Source of the DNA: Labrys okinawensis
GTDB lineage: Bacteria; Pseudomonadota; Alphaproteobacteria; Rhizobiales; Labraceae
Assembly (NCBI RefSeq): GCF_002982075.1
Contig: NZ_PUEJ01000002.1
Location: forward strand, 682,001-746,000
Reading direction: 5' to 3'
Length of the DNA: 64,000 bases
Part shown: one piece after another, positions 28,178 to 38,284 of the stretch
Layout of the letters: each line of letters opens with the position of its first letter
Numbering within the stretch: position 1 is the first letter of the stretch
Position numbers and translations under genes: made by a program
Notes under the pieces: generated by a model
What the model was told of the DNA's origin: nothing
What the model saw: the letters and a program-made list of their open reading frames with translations, nothing else
The model's database searches: none

Positions 28178-28804
28178 TTGTATAACCCTCGCTATTTCCG
28201 GGAGGAGCGCGTCGAGGTGCTGCACGCCTTGATGCGCGATCATCCGCTGGCGACGGTCGTCACCCATGAGCGGGGGCGCCTGCAGGCCAATCACATCCCC
28301 CTGTTCCTGGTGGCCGACAAGCGGCGCAAGGGTGTGTTGCGGGGCCATATCAACCGCAACAATCATATGGCCGTCGATCACGACCCGGCCTTGGAGGTGC
28401 TGGCGATTTTCCAGGGACCGATGCACTACATCACGCCGAGCTGGTATGTCGACAAGATCGAGGGGGGCAAGGCCGTGCCGACCTGGAACTATGTCACCGT
28501 CCATGTGCATGGCCGCTTGAGATCGACTGAGAATCCGCGCTGGCTGCGTGAGCACGTCACCGCCCTGACCGATCTGGTCGAGGCCGGACGGCCTCGGCCC
28601 TGGCAGGCCGAGAGTGCGCCGCCCTCCTTCATGAAGGGACAGATCAAGGGCATTATCGGGCTGGAGATCACGATCACCAGCATCGAGGGCAAATGGAAGC
28701 TCAGCCAGAACCGGCCGGAGCCCTATCGCGGCAGCGTCGTCCAAGGCCTGACGGCGGAGGGCGATCTTGTCATGGCCGATCTCATGACTAATGCCATCAA
28801 ATAG
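28178..28804 (+). CDS. PaiB-like FMN-binding protein
   Basis: 208 residues, the length of PaiB. The start is a TTG six bases after GAGG; the opening (M)YNPRYF matches the family start. Family motifs include ATVVTHERGRLQANHIPLF, LRGHINRNNHM, AIFQGPMHYITPSWY, VPTWNYVTVHVHG and the end KGIIGLEITIT with KLSQNRPE. PaiB proteins are split-barrel FMN-binding proteins annotated as negative regulators, though a redox role is as likely. It lies between small protein A and YcaO A, 29 bases before the latter, so it may be a flavin-dependent partner of that module. Module B has no copy. Confidence 0.88.
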   Translation: MYNPRYFREERVEVLHALMRDHPLATVVTHERGRLQANHIPLFLVADKRRKGVLRGHINRNNHMAVDHDPALEVLAIFQGPMHYITPSWYVDKIEGGKAVPTWNYVTVHVHGRLRSTENPRWLREHVTALTDLVEAGRPRPWQAESAPPSFMKGQIKGIIGLEITITSIEGKWKLSQNRPEPYRGSVVQGLTAEGDLVMADLMTNAIK

Positions 28805-28833
28805 CCGGCTCAACGATTGAGGACAGCCCAGCC

Positions 28834-30018
28834 ATGAAGCCGGCATCCGCTTTCCATCATCCGCCTCTCGCGCCCTTCGGCATCACGCGGGTGGGCGACC
28901 TGACAGAGCTTGACATTGTCGGCATTCCTGTCTGGTCGGCCGCCCGGCCCAATGCCCGCTCCATCGCCGTGAGCCAGGGCAAGGGGCTGACGCATGAGCA
29001 GGCGCGCATATCCGCGATCATGGAGGCGGTGGAGGGAGCCGTCGCCGAACAGACCAAGGCCCTGATCGCCGAATTCGGCACGGCGGAGGAGATGGCGGCC
29101 CGCGGCCGATGCCTGGTGCCGCTGGAGGGCCTCGCGCGGTTCCGGGGCGAAGCCTATGACGAGCAGACCCAGCGCGCCTGGGTGCGTGGCGTTGCCCATG
29201 GCAGCGGGAGGCCGGTCTTCGCCCCCTATGAACTCATCGGGCTCGACATGCGCGAGGCATTCCCCTGGGATCGGGATGCCTTCCATATCAGTTCGGCCGG
29301 GCTTGCCGCCGGGCCGAGTTTCGAATTCGCCGCCTTGGCCGCCTTGCTCGAACTGGTCGAGCATGATGCCACCACCTTCTCCGACGCCTTCGGTCACCTG
29401 GAAGCCACCTCGCGCCAGTTGCGCTGGCAGGCCGGCGTGCATGCGGGACTGGACGAGGCCGTCGCCAGGGTGCGCGCCGCCGGGCTGGAGCCGCGCTTCT
29501 TCGACAAGACCAACCGCCTCGGCCTGCCGGTGGTCAGCGCCGTGATCATCCGGCCAGTGGTGAGTGAAGCGGGCGGTGGGGAGCGGTTTTCCGGGGGCGA
29601 GGCCTGCCGGCTCGATGCCGGAGCCGCTGCCCTGGCAGCCTTGCTGGAGGCGGTGCAATCGCGGCTCACCACTATTGGCGGGGTCCGCGACGATCTCGAC
29701 CCGGATTTCTACGAGACAATGGACGATGTCCTGCCCATGCCGGATCCGGCAGCGCCTTGCCTGGCCGAATTCGCCGAGCGACATCGCCGGCCGCCCCTGC
29801 TGCATGCGGGAGAGCGGATGCATGCGGCGCAACTCGATGCTGTCGCAGCCAAGCTCGCGGAGGCGGGGCATACCGACATTTTTCTTTTCGATCTCCCAGG
29901 GCCGGTCGCGGGTGTGCATGTGGTGCGCGCCTTGGTGCCGGGCCTCAAGACTTTCGTGGAGGACGGCGTGTCCGATATCGGCCTGGAGGATCTGACCGGA
30001 GCGATGGGGTGGCGGTGA
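28834..30018 (+). CDS. YcaO-family protein A
   Basis: 394 residues. The ATP-binding YcaO signature is present: SQGKGLTHEQARISAIMEAVEG (split over residues of about 48 to 70), then AALLELVEHDA near 170, and the EAVQSRLTTIGGVRDD block near 285. A proline-rich PxPxP tail, typical of azoline cyclodehydratases, is absent; the end is LTGAMGWR. The protein is related throughout to YcaO B (for example FGI-R-GDLTELD at the start and GVHVVRALVP at the end). YcaO enzymes phosphorylate a backbone amide oxygen with ATP to form azolines, thioamides or amidines. With TfuA in the locus, thioamide formation is the leading inference. No cyclodehydratase E1-like partner is encoded nearby. Confidence 0.88.
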   Translation: MKPASAFHHPPLAPFGITRVGDLTELDIVGIPVWSAARPNARSIAVSQGKGLTHEQARISAIMEAVEGAVAEQTKALIAEFGTAEEMAARGRCLVPLEGLARFRGEAYDEQTQRAWVRGVAHGSGRPVFAPYELIGLDMREAFPWDRDAFHISSAGLAAGPSFEFAALAALLELVEHDATTFSDAFGHLEATSRQLRWQAGVHAGLDEAVARVRAAGLEPRFFDKTNRLGLPVVSAVIIRPVVSEAGGGERFSGGEACRLDAGAAALAALLEAVQSRLTTIGGVRDDLDPDFYETMDDVLPMPDPAAPCLAEFAERHRRPPLLHAGERMHAAQLDAVAAKLAEAGHTDIFLFDLPGPVAGVHVVRALVPGLKTFVEDGVSDIGLEDLTGAMGWR

Positions 30019-30567
30019 CGCCGGGGCGCAACGGCGCAGGCGCGAAGCGGGAACGGAAGACAGCCCGTCCTTGGCCCGCTGATCGGATCGAAGGAGGTTC
30101 GAAAATCGCGAATTGCTGCAATTCACCGGTGGCAGGCAGTATGTTTCCACGAAATCTCCAGCGGAGATTTACAAAAGCCTTATTGCTTCAGTGTACTGAT
30201 TTTATTTCTGCGTGAAAATTTTTTGTACTATTCAAATTTACGTGGGAAAAATTTTATTTAGATCAAGAATTTTTCAAATTAAATTGCATCTTACGTAAAG
30301 ATTTTTGAACATAATTACTGTTATGTTCTTTGATTGCGCGGCGGTGGGTGTGACGCCGGTGTGACTTGAGGCGGGAGTTTCCGGCCAATTCATTGACTTG
30401 AATGGATTTTGTAACAAAGTGACGCCACGGTTCACGAACTTGGCGATGCTCGCGCGAGCTTCTCACGGGCGCGGGCCGGCTTTGTTCGGATCGATAGTGC
30501 CAGGCCTTATTGGGGAGCGGGCGCAGTTCTCGTCCGTCAACCATGCAAAGGGAGCTGGGATCGACGA
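30019..30567. other. Intergenic region before regulator B
   Basis: About 549 bases, with a very AT-rich core (about 30165-30330) that contrasts sharply with the flanks. Only very short frames occur: 24 codons at 30141-30215, and 28 codons from a TTG at 30113. Neither has good spacing to the AAGGAGG at 30091. The TTGACTTGAA box shared with regulator A lies at 30393. Confidence 0.55.
30393..30420 (+). promoter_or_regulatory. Candidate promoter/operator of regulator B
   Basis: TTGACTTGAA followed 11 to 13 bases later by AACAAAGT. The same arrangement lies 172 bases before regulator A; here it is 175 bases before the ATG at 30568. Function is inferred only from the shared sequence and distance. 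Confidence 0.38.
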
Positions 30568-32535
30568 ATGGATGCTGAGCGGGACATGATCGTTCATCTG
30601 GTCGGCGTGCCTCACATGGCCAAGCCGACCGAAGGGGTATTTCCGGCCAAGGGCTATATTCTCATCGCCATGCTGCTGCTCGCCGGCAGCGGCCGCATGA
30701 GCCGGCAGGCGGTGGCGGCCCTGCTTTGGGATGATGCGCCCGAGGAGAAGGCGCTGACCAATCTGCGTCAGTTGCTGGTGCGCATTCACAGGTGCTGGCC
30801 CTATGAGGAGCCCCTTGTCGAAACCAGCGGTTCCCATCTGGTGGCCGGGCCCAGTGCGCGTCGCTCGGATCTGGCGACCATTCTGGCCCTGCAGAAATCG
30901 GCCGTGCTCGCCGAACGGGTCCAGGCGGTCCTGCTGGCCAAAGGCGATTTGCTCGACACCATCGATACCGGCGGCGGCGAACTGGCGCAGTGGTTCCGCG
31001 GCGAGCGGGAGCGCTTCCGTCGCCTCGTGCTGACATTGGGAGCCGACGTTCTCCTGGAGATGACCCGCTTCGGGCGCGCGCCCGAGCGTGAGATCGATAT
31101 CATTGGCGAACGCATGCTGGCGCTGGAGCCGGAGCGCGAGGAAAGCTTCCGGGCGCTGATCGAAGCCTATGGGCGGAACGGCAATATCGATGCGGTCAAC
31201 CGCACCTTTGATGCACTCACGAATATGTTGCGCCGAGAATTCGGTAGCGACCCACGCCCGGAGACTTTGGCAATAATTCGACGTATTGCAGCAAGCATTC
31301 CCCGGCCGAGACCGGAATTGATATTCAGCGATCAGGACAGCCTACAAGGGCCGCCGGCGTCTGAAGTATCAGCGGTTCGCAGCCTCGCTGGGTTGCCGCG
31401 CGTAGCATTGTTCCCTCCTATGACGGTGTTGGGGAACCAACTGCACGTACTCCATAGGGCCTTGATTGAAGACGTAGCGAATAATCTATCAAGACACCGT
31501 ACCTTTGCCGTCATTGCACCTTACTCGAGTTTTGAAGTTGCTGACGCGACTGAAGAAGAGCGTGCAACAAGGCTGAAGGTCCAATATGCGATATCGGGAT
31601 ATATTCTTCCCGGTGTTGATCAGCTCGCGCTCCGGCTTACACGCCATCCGGGAGCAGAGATCATTTGGGCGGCTGAATATGACGTATCAGTCCAGCGTAT
31701 GCCTGTGACTTTCCGCTTGGTTTCACGGCAAATCGCCTCGACTCTTGCTCAAGAGATCGAACGCGATCAATTGGATCGTGTAAGAGCCGATCCGAAACCA
31801 ATGGCCTATCGGCACTACTTGGAAGGGCAGATCAAACTACAAAACTTCGATCTCGCGAGACTTCGGAAGGCAAGGTCTGACTTCAAACAGGCACTCCAGA
31901 TCGATAAGAGCTTCGCTCCGGCACATGCGAGGATTGCACAAACGCTGTACAATGAATGGCTCATGCTAGGGGGAACGGATCCATACATCCTTAATCAGGC
32001 CAAAGCCGAGGCGAATTCTGCAATATCCATCGATTCGGGTGGAGGCATGGGGCACTGGGTGGATGCCGTCGTTGCCCTTCATCAACGCGATTTCGACCAT
32101 TCCATGGAGAGGTTCCGAGAAGCCGAAGCGCTAAATCCTCATTCCGCCGACATGCTGGTCCTTTACGGAGATGCTTTGTCGCATATGGGGGAGGCGGATG
32201 CAGGATGGGAGCGTTTTCAGCTTTCGCTGGCACTCAATCCATTTCCGCCCGACTTTTACTGGTGGTGTGGGGCTACGATTGCTTGCCGGCAACAGAATTT
32301 CACGACTGCAATCGACCTTTGCAAGAATATGAGCAGTGACGAATCCGTATTAAGAATTTTAGCAAGCTGCCATGGCTTGTTGGGCAATGTTGCAACCGCC
32401 AAACAGTATGGCAGGCGCTTGGCGGAAATGTATCCCGGCATGACAGCGTTGGATATGGCGAGATTGGCGCCTGACAAGCGGCAGGAGGATGTCGCCATGA
32501 TGGAAAGAGGACTAAGAACAGCAGGCCTCAGCTGA
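30568..32535 (+). CDS. BTAD/TPR transcriptional activator, regulator B (mosaic composition)
   Basis: 655 residues, same architecture as the other two: winged helix (HLVGVPHMAKP, FPAKGYILIAMLLLAG, ALLWDDAPEEKALTNLRQLLVRIHR), BTAD (LEPEREESFRALIEAYGRNG), TolB-like domain (RVALFPPMT, ISGYILPG) and TPRs. The DNA changes character inside the gene. The block at 30901-30960 is 68 percent GC, while 31441-31500 is 47 percent, with many AT-ending codons. The break lies near 31200-31290, about at the end of the BTAD domain. The AT-richer DNA runs on through small protein B and YcaO B. The gene is intact. It precedes small protein B by 65 bases. Confidence 0.86.
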   Translation: MDAERDMIVHLVGVPHMAKPTEGVFPAKGYILIAMLLLAGSGRMSRQAVAALLWDDAPEEKALTNLRQLLVRIHRCWPYEEPLVETSGSHLVAGPSARRSDLATILALQKSAVLAERVQAVLLAKGDLLDTIDTGGGELAQWFRGERERFRRLVLTLGADVLLEMTRFGRAPEREIDIIGERMLALEPEREESFRALIEAYGRNGNIDAVNRTFDALTNMLRREFGSDPRPETLAIIRRIAASIPRPRPELIFSDQDSLQGPPASEVSAVRSLAGLPRVALFPPMTVLGNQLHVLHRALIEDVANNLSRHRTFAVIAPYSSFEVADATEEERATRLKVQYAISGYILPGVDQLALRLTRHPGAEIIWAAEYDVSVQRMPVTFRLVSRQIASTLAQEIERDQLDRVRADPKPMAYRHYLEGQIKLQNFDLARLRKARSDFKQALQIDKSFAPAHARIAQTLYNEWLMLGGTDPYILNQAKAEANSAISIDSGGGMGHWVDAVVALHQRDFDHSMERFREAEALNPHSADMLVLYGDALSHMGEADAGWERFQLSLALNPFPPDFYWWCGATIACRQQNFTTAIDLCKNMSSDESVLRILASCHGLLGNVATAKQYGRRLAEMYPGMTALDMARLAPDKRQEDVAMMERGLRTAGLS

Positions 32536-32600
32536 CTGTAATCCTTATTTTCGCGTTTGTGTTTGCTGCTGTTTCGATTGTCCCAAGTGGAGGAAATGGA

Positions 32601-33275
32601 ATGTCGGGAGAGAAACTATACATAATCGGGGATAGAGGCGCGGGGGTTATTCTCCTGAAAACCAACCCGCTACGGGTCGTCGAGGTAAGTGATGATGAGA
32701 TCACCAGATATAGCAAGGCGATCGGTGAGGATGGCTATGCGAAAGTAGCTGCTTCTCTCTGGCGCCTGGTTTCCGACATTAAGAGTGGACAGGAGTCCGG
32801 AGGGGGCGTCGACGCTACGAGAGCTGTTGGTGTGCAGTCGCTCGTTGAGTCCGGCATACAGCTTACCGACGTCGATTTCGTGTTTGCTGCCAGAGCCGGT
32901 GTTGCCGCAACCCGGCGGCAGGCCATTCCGCAGGGTGCAAGGACAGAGCAGGGACAAGGCTCTCCACAATCTCAGCAGGCCCAGCAGGGGGTGGCAGTAC
33001 CGGAGTCTCAACAAGCCCAGCAGGGGCTTGCGATGCCGGAATCGCAGCAGGCTCATCAGGGACAGGACGCTCCGGAGGCTCAGCAAGGCCTTGCCGTACC
33101 AGAGTCGCAGCAAGCTCAGCAGGGCCATGATGCACCCCAAGCCCTGAATGCTCATCAGGGGCAACAGGGCCATCAGGGGGTCTATCCCCCGCTTCAGAAT
33201 GCACTTAAAGAATTGTTCGGCGATGCCGGAACTGACCTGAAAAGAGCAGTGCTGTCGGACGAACCCAATAAGTGA
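32601..33275 (+). CDS. Small protein B of the YcaO locus, with Gln-rich repeats
   Basis: 224 residues. The ATG at 32601 has GGAGG seven bases upstream. Residues 1 to about 105 align with small protein A (LYIIGDRGAGVILLK, DGYAKVAASLWRLVSD, VGVQSLVESG). Residues 119 to 187 are six tandem units of the type xxxPESQQAQQG. A tail of about 30 residues (LQNALKELFG, TDLKRAVLSDEPNK) resembles A's C-terminus. So the repeats look inserted into a shared frame. Its stop overlaps the start of YcaO B (GTGATG), so translation is coupled. It may be a multi-core substrate of the YcaO/TfuA pair; an adaptor with an expanded linker is the alternative. Confidence 0.72.
   Translation: MSGEKLYIIGDRGAGVILLKTNPLRVVEVSDDEITRYSKAIGEDGYAKVAASLWRLVSDIKSGQESGGGVDATRAVGVQSLVESGIQLTDVDFVFAARAGVAATRRQAIPQGARTEQGQGSPQSQQAQQGVAVPESQQAQQGLAMPESQQAHQGQDAPEAQQGLAVPESQQAQQGHDAPQALNAHQGQQGHQGVYPPLQNALKELFGDAGTDLKRAVLSDEPNK
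32955..33161 (+). repeat. Tandem 36-bp repeats coding Gln-rich 12-residue units
   Basis: Six in-frame units: five of 36 bases and one (33063-33089) shortened to 27. Translated examples are VAVPESQQAQQG, LAMPESQQAHQG, QDAPEAQQG and LAVPESQQAQQG. Units differ at many synonymous positions (CCG/CCA, GAG/GAA, CAA/CAG), so the array is not a recent slippage product and the protein sequence seems to be what is kept. Confidence 0.85.
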
Positions 33276-34501
33276 TGTTGAAACTCGATTGGGAATTGGA
33301 CTCTCCTCAACAAGCGGAATCGACGGTGCTCGAGGAGGGAGCCGCCGATCCACCACAACTGCCTATTCCTGCGTTGCTGAAAGCTTTCGGCATTAGCCGT
33401 ATCGGCGATCTGACGGAGCTCGACGTCATCGGCGTGCCGGTCTGGTTCGCGGTGCGGCCAAATTCGCGTACCCTTGCCGTTAGCCAAGGCAAAGGATTGA
33501 GCCACGAACAGGCGCGCATCTCTGCGATCATGGAATCGGTCGAGAGTTCGGTCGCTGAGCAGACCCGTGAATTGATCTCGGCATTCGGCAGTATCGCAGA
33601 AATGCGTGAGCGCGGTTTCTTCTTGGTCCCTTTGGAGCGTATCGATCGCTGCCGGGGCAATGCGTTTTCGCTAAATGTTCAACGCGCGTGGGTCCCAGGT
33701 ATCGAGTATCTCACCTCGCGACCAACCCATGCCCCTTATGAACTCATTGGCCTGGACTTGAGGACGACATTTCCTTGGGATCATGTGAGCTTTCACATGA
33801 GCTCGACCGGATTGGCAGCGGGACCCTCCTTCGAGTTCGCGGCATTATCGGCGCTGCTGGAAATCATTGAACGCGATGCAACGGCGCTCAATGAACTTTT
33901 TGGTATTAGGAAGGTATTCGCTCAGCCAATTCAATGGCAGAGAAACATAAATCAGAGCCTTGATGTCGTGATGGATAGGCTCCACGCGGCCAATTTGGAT
34001 GCTCGCCTCTACAAGGTCGTAAGCAAGGTGGGCCTGCCAGTCGTCACAGCGACGATCACCCGCCCCGTTCTCGATGAAACAGGAACCGGCGTACGGCTCT
34101 CCGGAGGGGATGCGTGCCGGATGAGCGTGGCAGAGGCGGCTCTGGCTGCACTGTTGGAAGCTATTCAATCTCGCCTGACGAATATCGCGGGCTCCCGCGA
34201 CGACATGGATGCAGGCCAGTATAGATCGGTTGGAAGTCGGCTTCCGGCGCTTTCGAAGGAGGCCGTTGCTCTGTCAGATCTCTCGCGTGAAGACCACAGG
34301 GGGGCTTTTCGCACGGCTCGGGAGTGCCTTGACGCCGTAGTCGAAAAATTAGCCGATGCCGGATATCCGGAAATCTATCTGTTCGACCTTCCTACGAATA
34401 TGAGCGGCGTCCATGTCGTGCGGGCGATCGTCCCGGAGATGAAGACAGCCGCCCGGGGCGGCATCATCAAATGCAAGCTCAGCGATCTCGGTATCTTTTG
34501 A
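33275..34501 (+). CDS. YcaO-family protein B
   Basis: 408 residues from the ATG at 33275; a GTG one codon earlier (33272) is also possible and both overlap the stop of small protein B. YcaO motifs: SQGKGLSHEQARISAIMES near 73, SALLEIIERDA near 195, and EAIQSRLTNIAGSRDD near 300. It aligns with YcaO A along its length, with a further 20 or so N-terminal residues. The C-terminus (KLSDLGIF) has no PxPxP tail. DNA here is about 50 percent GC (33841-33900) against 62 percent for the matching part of YcaO A. tfuA starts 15 bases downstream. It would be the ATP-dependent amide-activating enzyme, with TfuA as partner. Confidence 0.88.
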   Translation: MLKLDWELDSPQQAESTVLEEGAADPPQLPIPALLKAFGISRIGDLTELDVIGVPVWFAVRPNSRTLAVSQGKGLSHEQARISAIMESVESSVAEQTRELISAFGSIAEMRERGFFLVPLERIDRCRGNAFSLNVQRAWVPGIEYLTSRPTHAPYELIGLDLRTTFPWDHVSFHMSSTGLAAGPSFEFAALSALLEIIERDATALNELFGIRKVFAQPIQWQRNINQSLDVVMDRLHAANLDARLYKVVSKVGLPVVTATITRPVLDETGTGVRLSGGDACRMSVAEAALAALLEAIQSRLTNIAGSRDDMDAGQYRSVGSRLPALSKEAVALSDLSREDHRGAFRTARECLDAVVEKLADAGYPEIYLFDLPTNMSGVHVVRAIVPEMKTAARGGIIKCKLSDLGIF

Positions 34502-34516
34502 TCGAGTGAAACCGTC

Positions 34517-35254
34517 ATGACCACCATCCTCTTCACCGGCCCCAGCCTTCACGGCGTCGATCCTGCTCTGCTCGAGGGCTTCACGGTGCGTCCGCCGGCG
34601 GGGTGCGGTGATGTACTGGCGGCGGCGATGACGGGGGCGGTGGCGATCGGCCTCATCGACGGCGTGTTCGATCACGCGCCCTCGGTCTGGCACAAGGAAA
34701 TCCTCTACGCTCTCAGCGAGGGCATCCCCGTCTATGGCGCCGCCTCGATGGGCGCGCTGCGCGGGGCCGAATGCGCCGCCTTCGGCATGATCGGCATCGG
34801 CCGGATCTTCGAAGACTATGCCAGCGGGCGCCGTGTGGCGGATGCCGATGTCGGCGTGGCGCATGCGCCGGCCGAGTTCGGCTATGCGCCGCTCAGCCTG
34901 GCCCTGGTCGATGTCGAGGCGACGCTGGAGGCCATCGCGGGGGCCGGAGCGCTGCCGGCTGTGAGCTGCGAGGCCCTGCTGGCCGCGGCGCGGCGCATCC
35001 ATTTCAAGGAGCGCACCTGGCCGGATGTCGTGGCCCTGTCGGGGCTCGCCGATGCCAACGCGGTCGAGGCGGTACTGGAGCGCCACGCCGTCAGCCAGAA
35101 ACAGGCCGATGCCCTGGCCTTGCTCGCCCGCATGCGGGCCGATGCGGGCAAGCCGTTCGCCAAGCCGAATTTCACCCTGTCGCAATCGGGCTTCTTCGCC
35201 GTGCTGCGCCAGCGGGTGGAGGAGAGGCTGGAGGCGGAGGCGAACGAAGTTTGA
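34517..35254 (+). CDS. tfuA: TfuA-family protein
   Basis: 245 residues. The TfuA core is complete: FTGPSLHGVD, PPAGCGDVLAA, GLIDGVFDHAPSVWHKEILYAL, VYGAASMGALRGAE, FGMIGIGRIFEDYASG. TfuA acts with YcaO in backbone thioamidation: of glycine in archaeal methyl-CoM reductase (McrA), and of the thiovarsolin precursor, where it is thought to recruit or deliver sulfur. It was named from the trifolitoxin locus of Rhizobium. It lies 15 bases after YcaO B but is high-GC (34741-34800, 75 percent), unlike that gene. As the only tfuA here it may serve both YcaO proteins. Confidence 0.92.
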   Translation: MTTILFTGPSLHGVDPALLEGFTVRPPAGCGDVLAAAMTGAVAIGLIDGVFDHAPSVWHKEILYALSEGIPVYGAASMGALRGAECAAFGMIGIGRIFEDYASGRRVADADVGVAHAPAEFGYAPLSLALVDVEATLEAIAGAGALPAVSCEALLAAARRIHFKERTWPDVVALSGLADANAVEAVLERHAVSQKQADALALLARMRADAGKPFAKPNFTLSQSGFFAVLRQRVEERLEAEANEV

Positions 35255-35282
35255 GAGCAGCGGTCGAGATGTTTGACTCACG

Positions 35283-35369
35283 CGTCATTGCGAGCGTAGC
35301 GGAGCAATCCAGGTGCTGCCGCGGCCGCGTTTTCCAACTCTGGATTGCTTCGCTACGCTCGCAATGACG
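35283..35369. repeat. REP-like palindrome after tfuA
   Basis: Two 30-base arms (35283-35312 and 35340-35369), identical as inverted repeats except for one base, around a 27-base spacer. The arms begin CGTCATTGCGAGCGTAGC and end GCAATCCAG, a sequence widely scattered in Rhizobiales genomes. It marks the right edge of the YcaO locus and could act as a transcription terminator or mRNA stabiliser. Confidence 0.85.
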
Positions 35370-35449
35370 GTACTTGATCGGCCTTCTTGGGAGAGCTGAC
35401 ACGTCCTATGGAAGTGCCCTGGGTGGCGGCCGGATGAGGAGAAAACCCC

Positions 35450-38284
<2,835 letters not shown>

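Noticed and set aside
30113..30199. 28-codon frame from a TTG, with FTGGRQYVSTKSPAEIYK, as a possible precursor peptide
   Set aside because: The AAGGAGG lies 15 bases before the TTG, too far, and no better start exists. It could be a remnant of a gene; nothing confirms translation.
30141..30215. 24-codon ATG frame (MFPRNLQRRFTK) in the same gap
   Set aside because: No ribosome binding site, composition like the flanking non-coding DNA, and no link to the locus.
32670..33356. 228-codon minus-strand frame through the Gln-rich repeat
   Set aside because: It is the mirror of the repeat array (Leu-rich low complexity), with no domain or start signal; small protein B has the better evidence.
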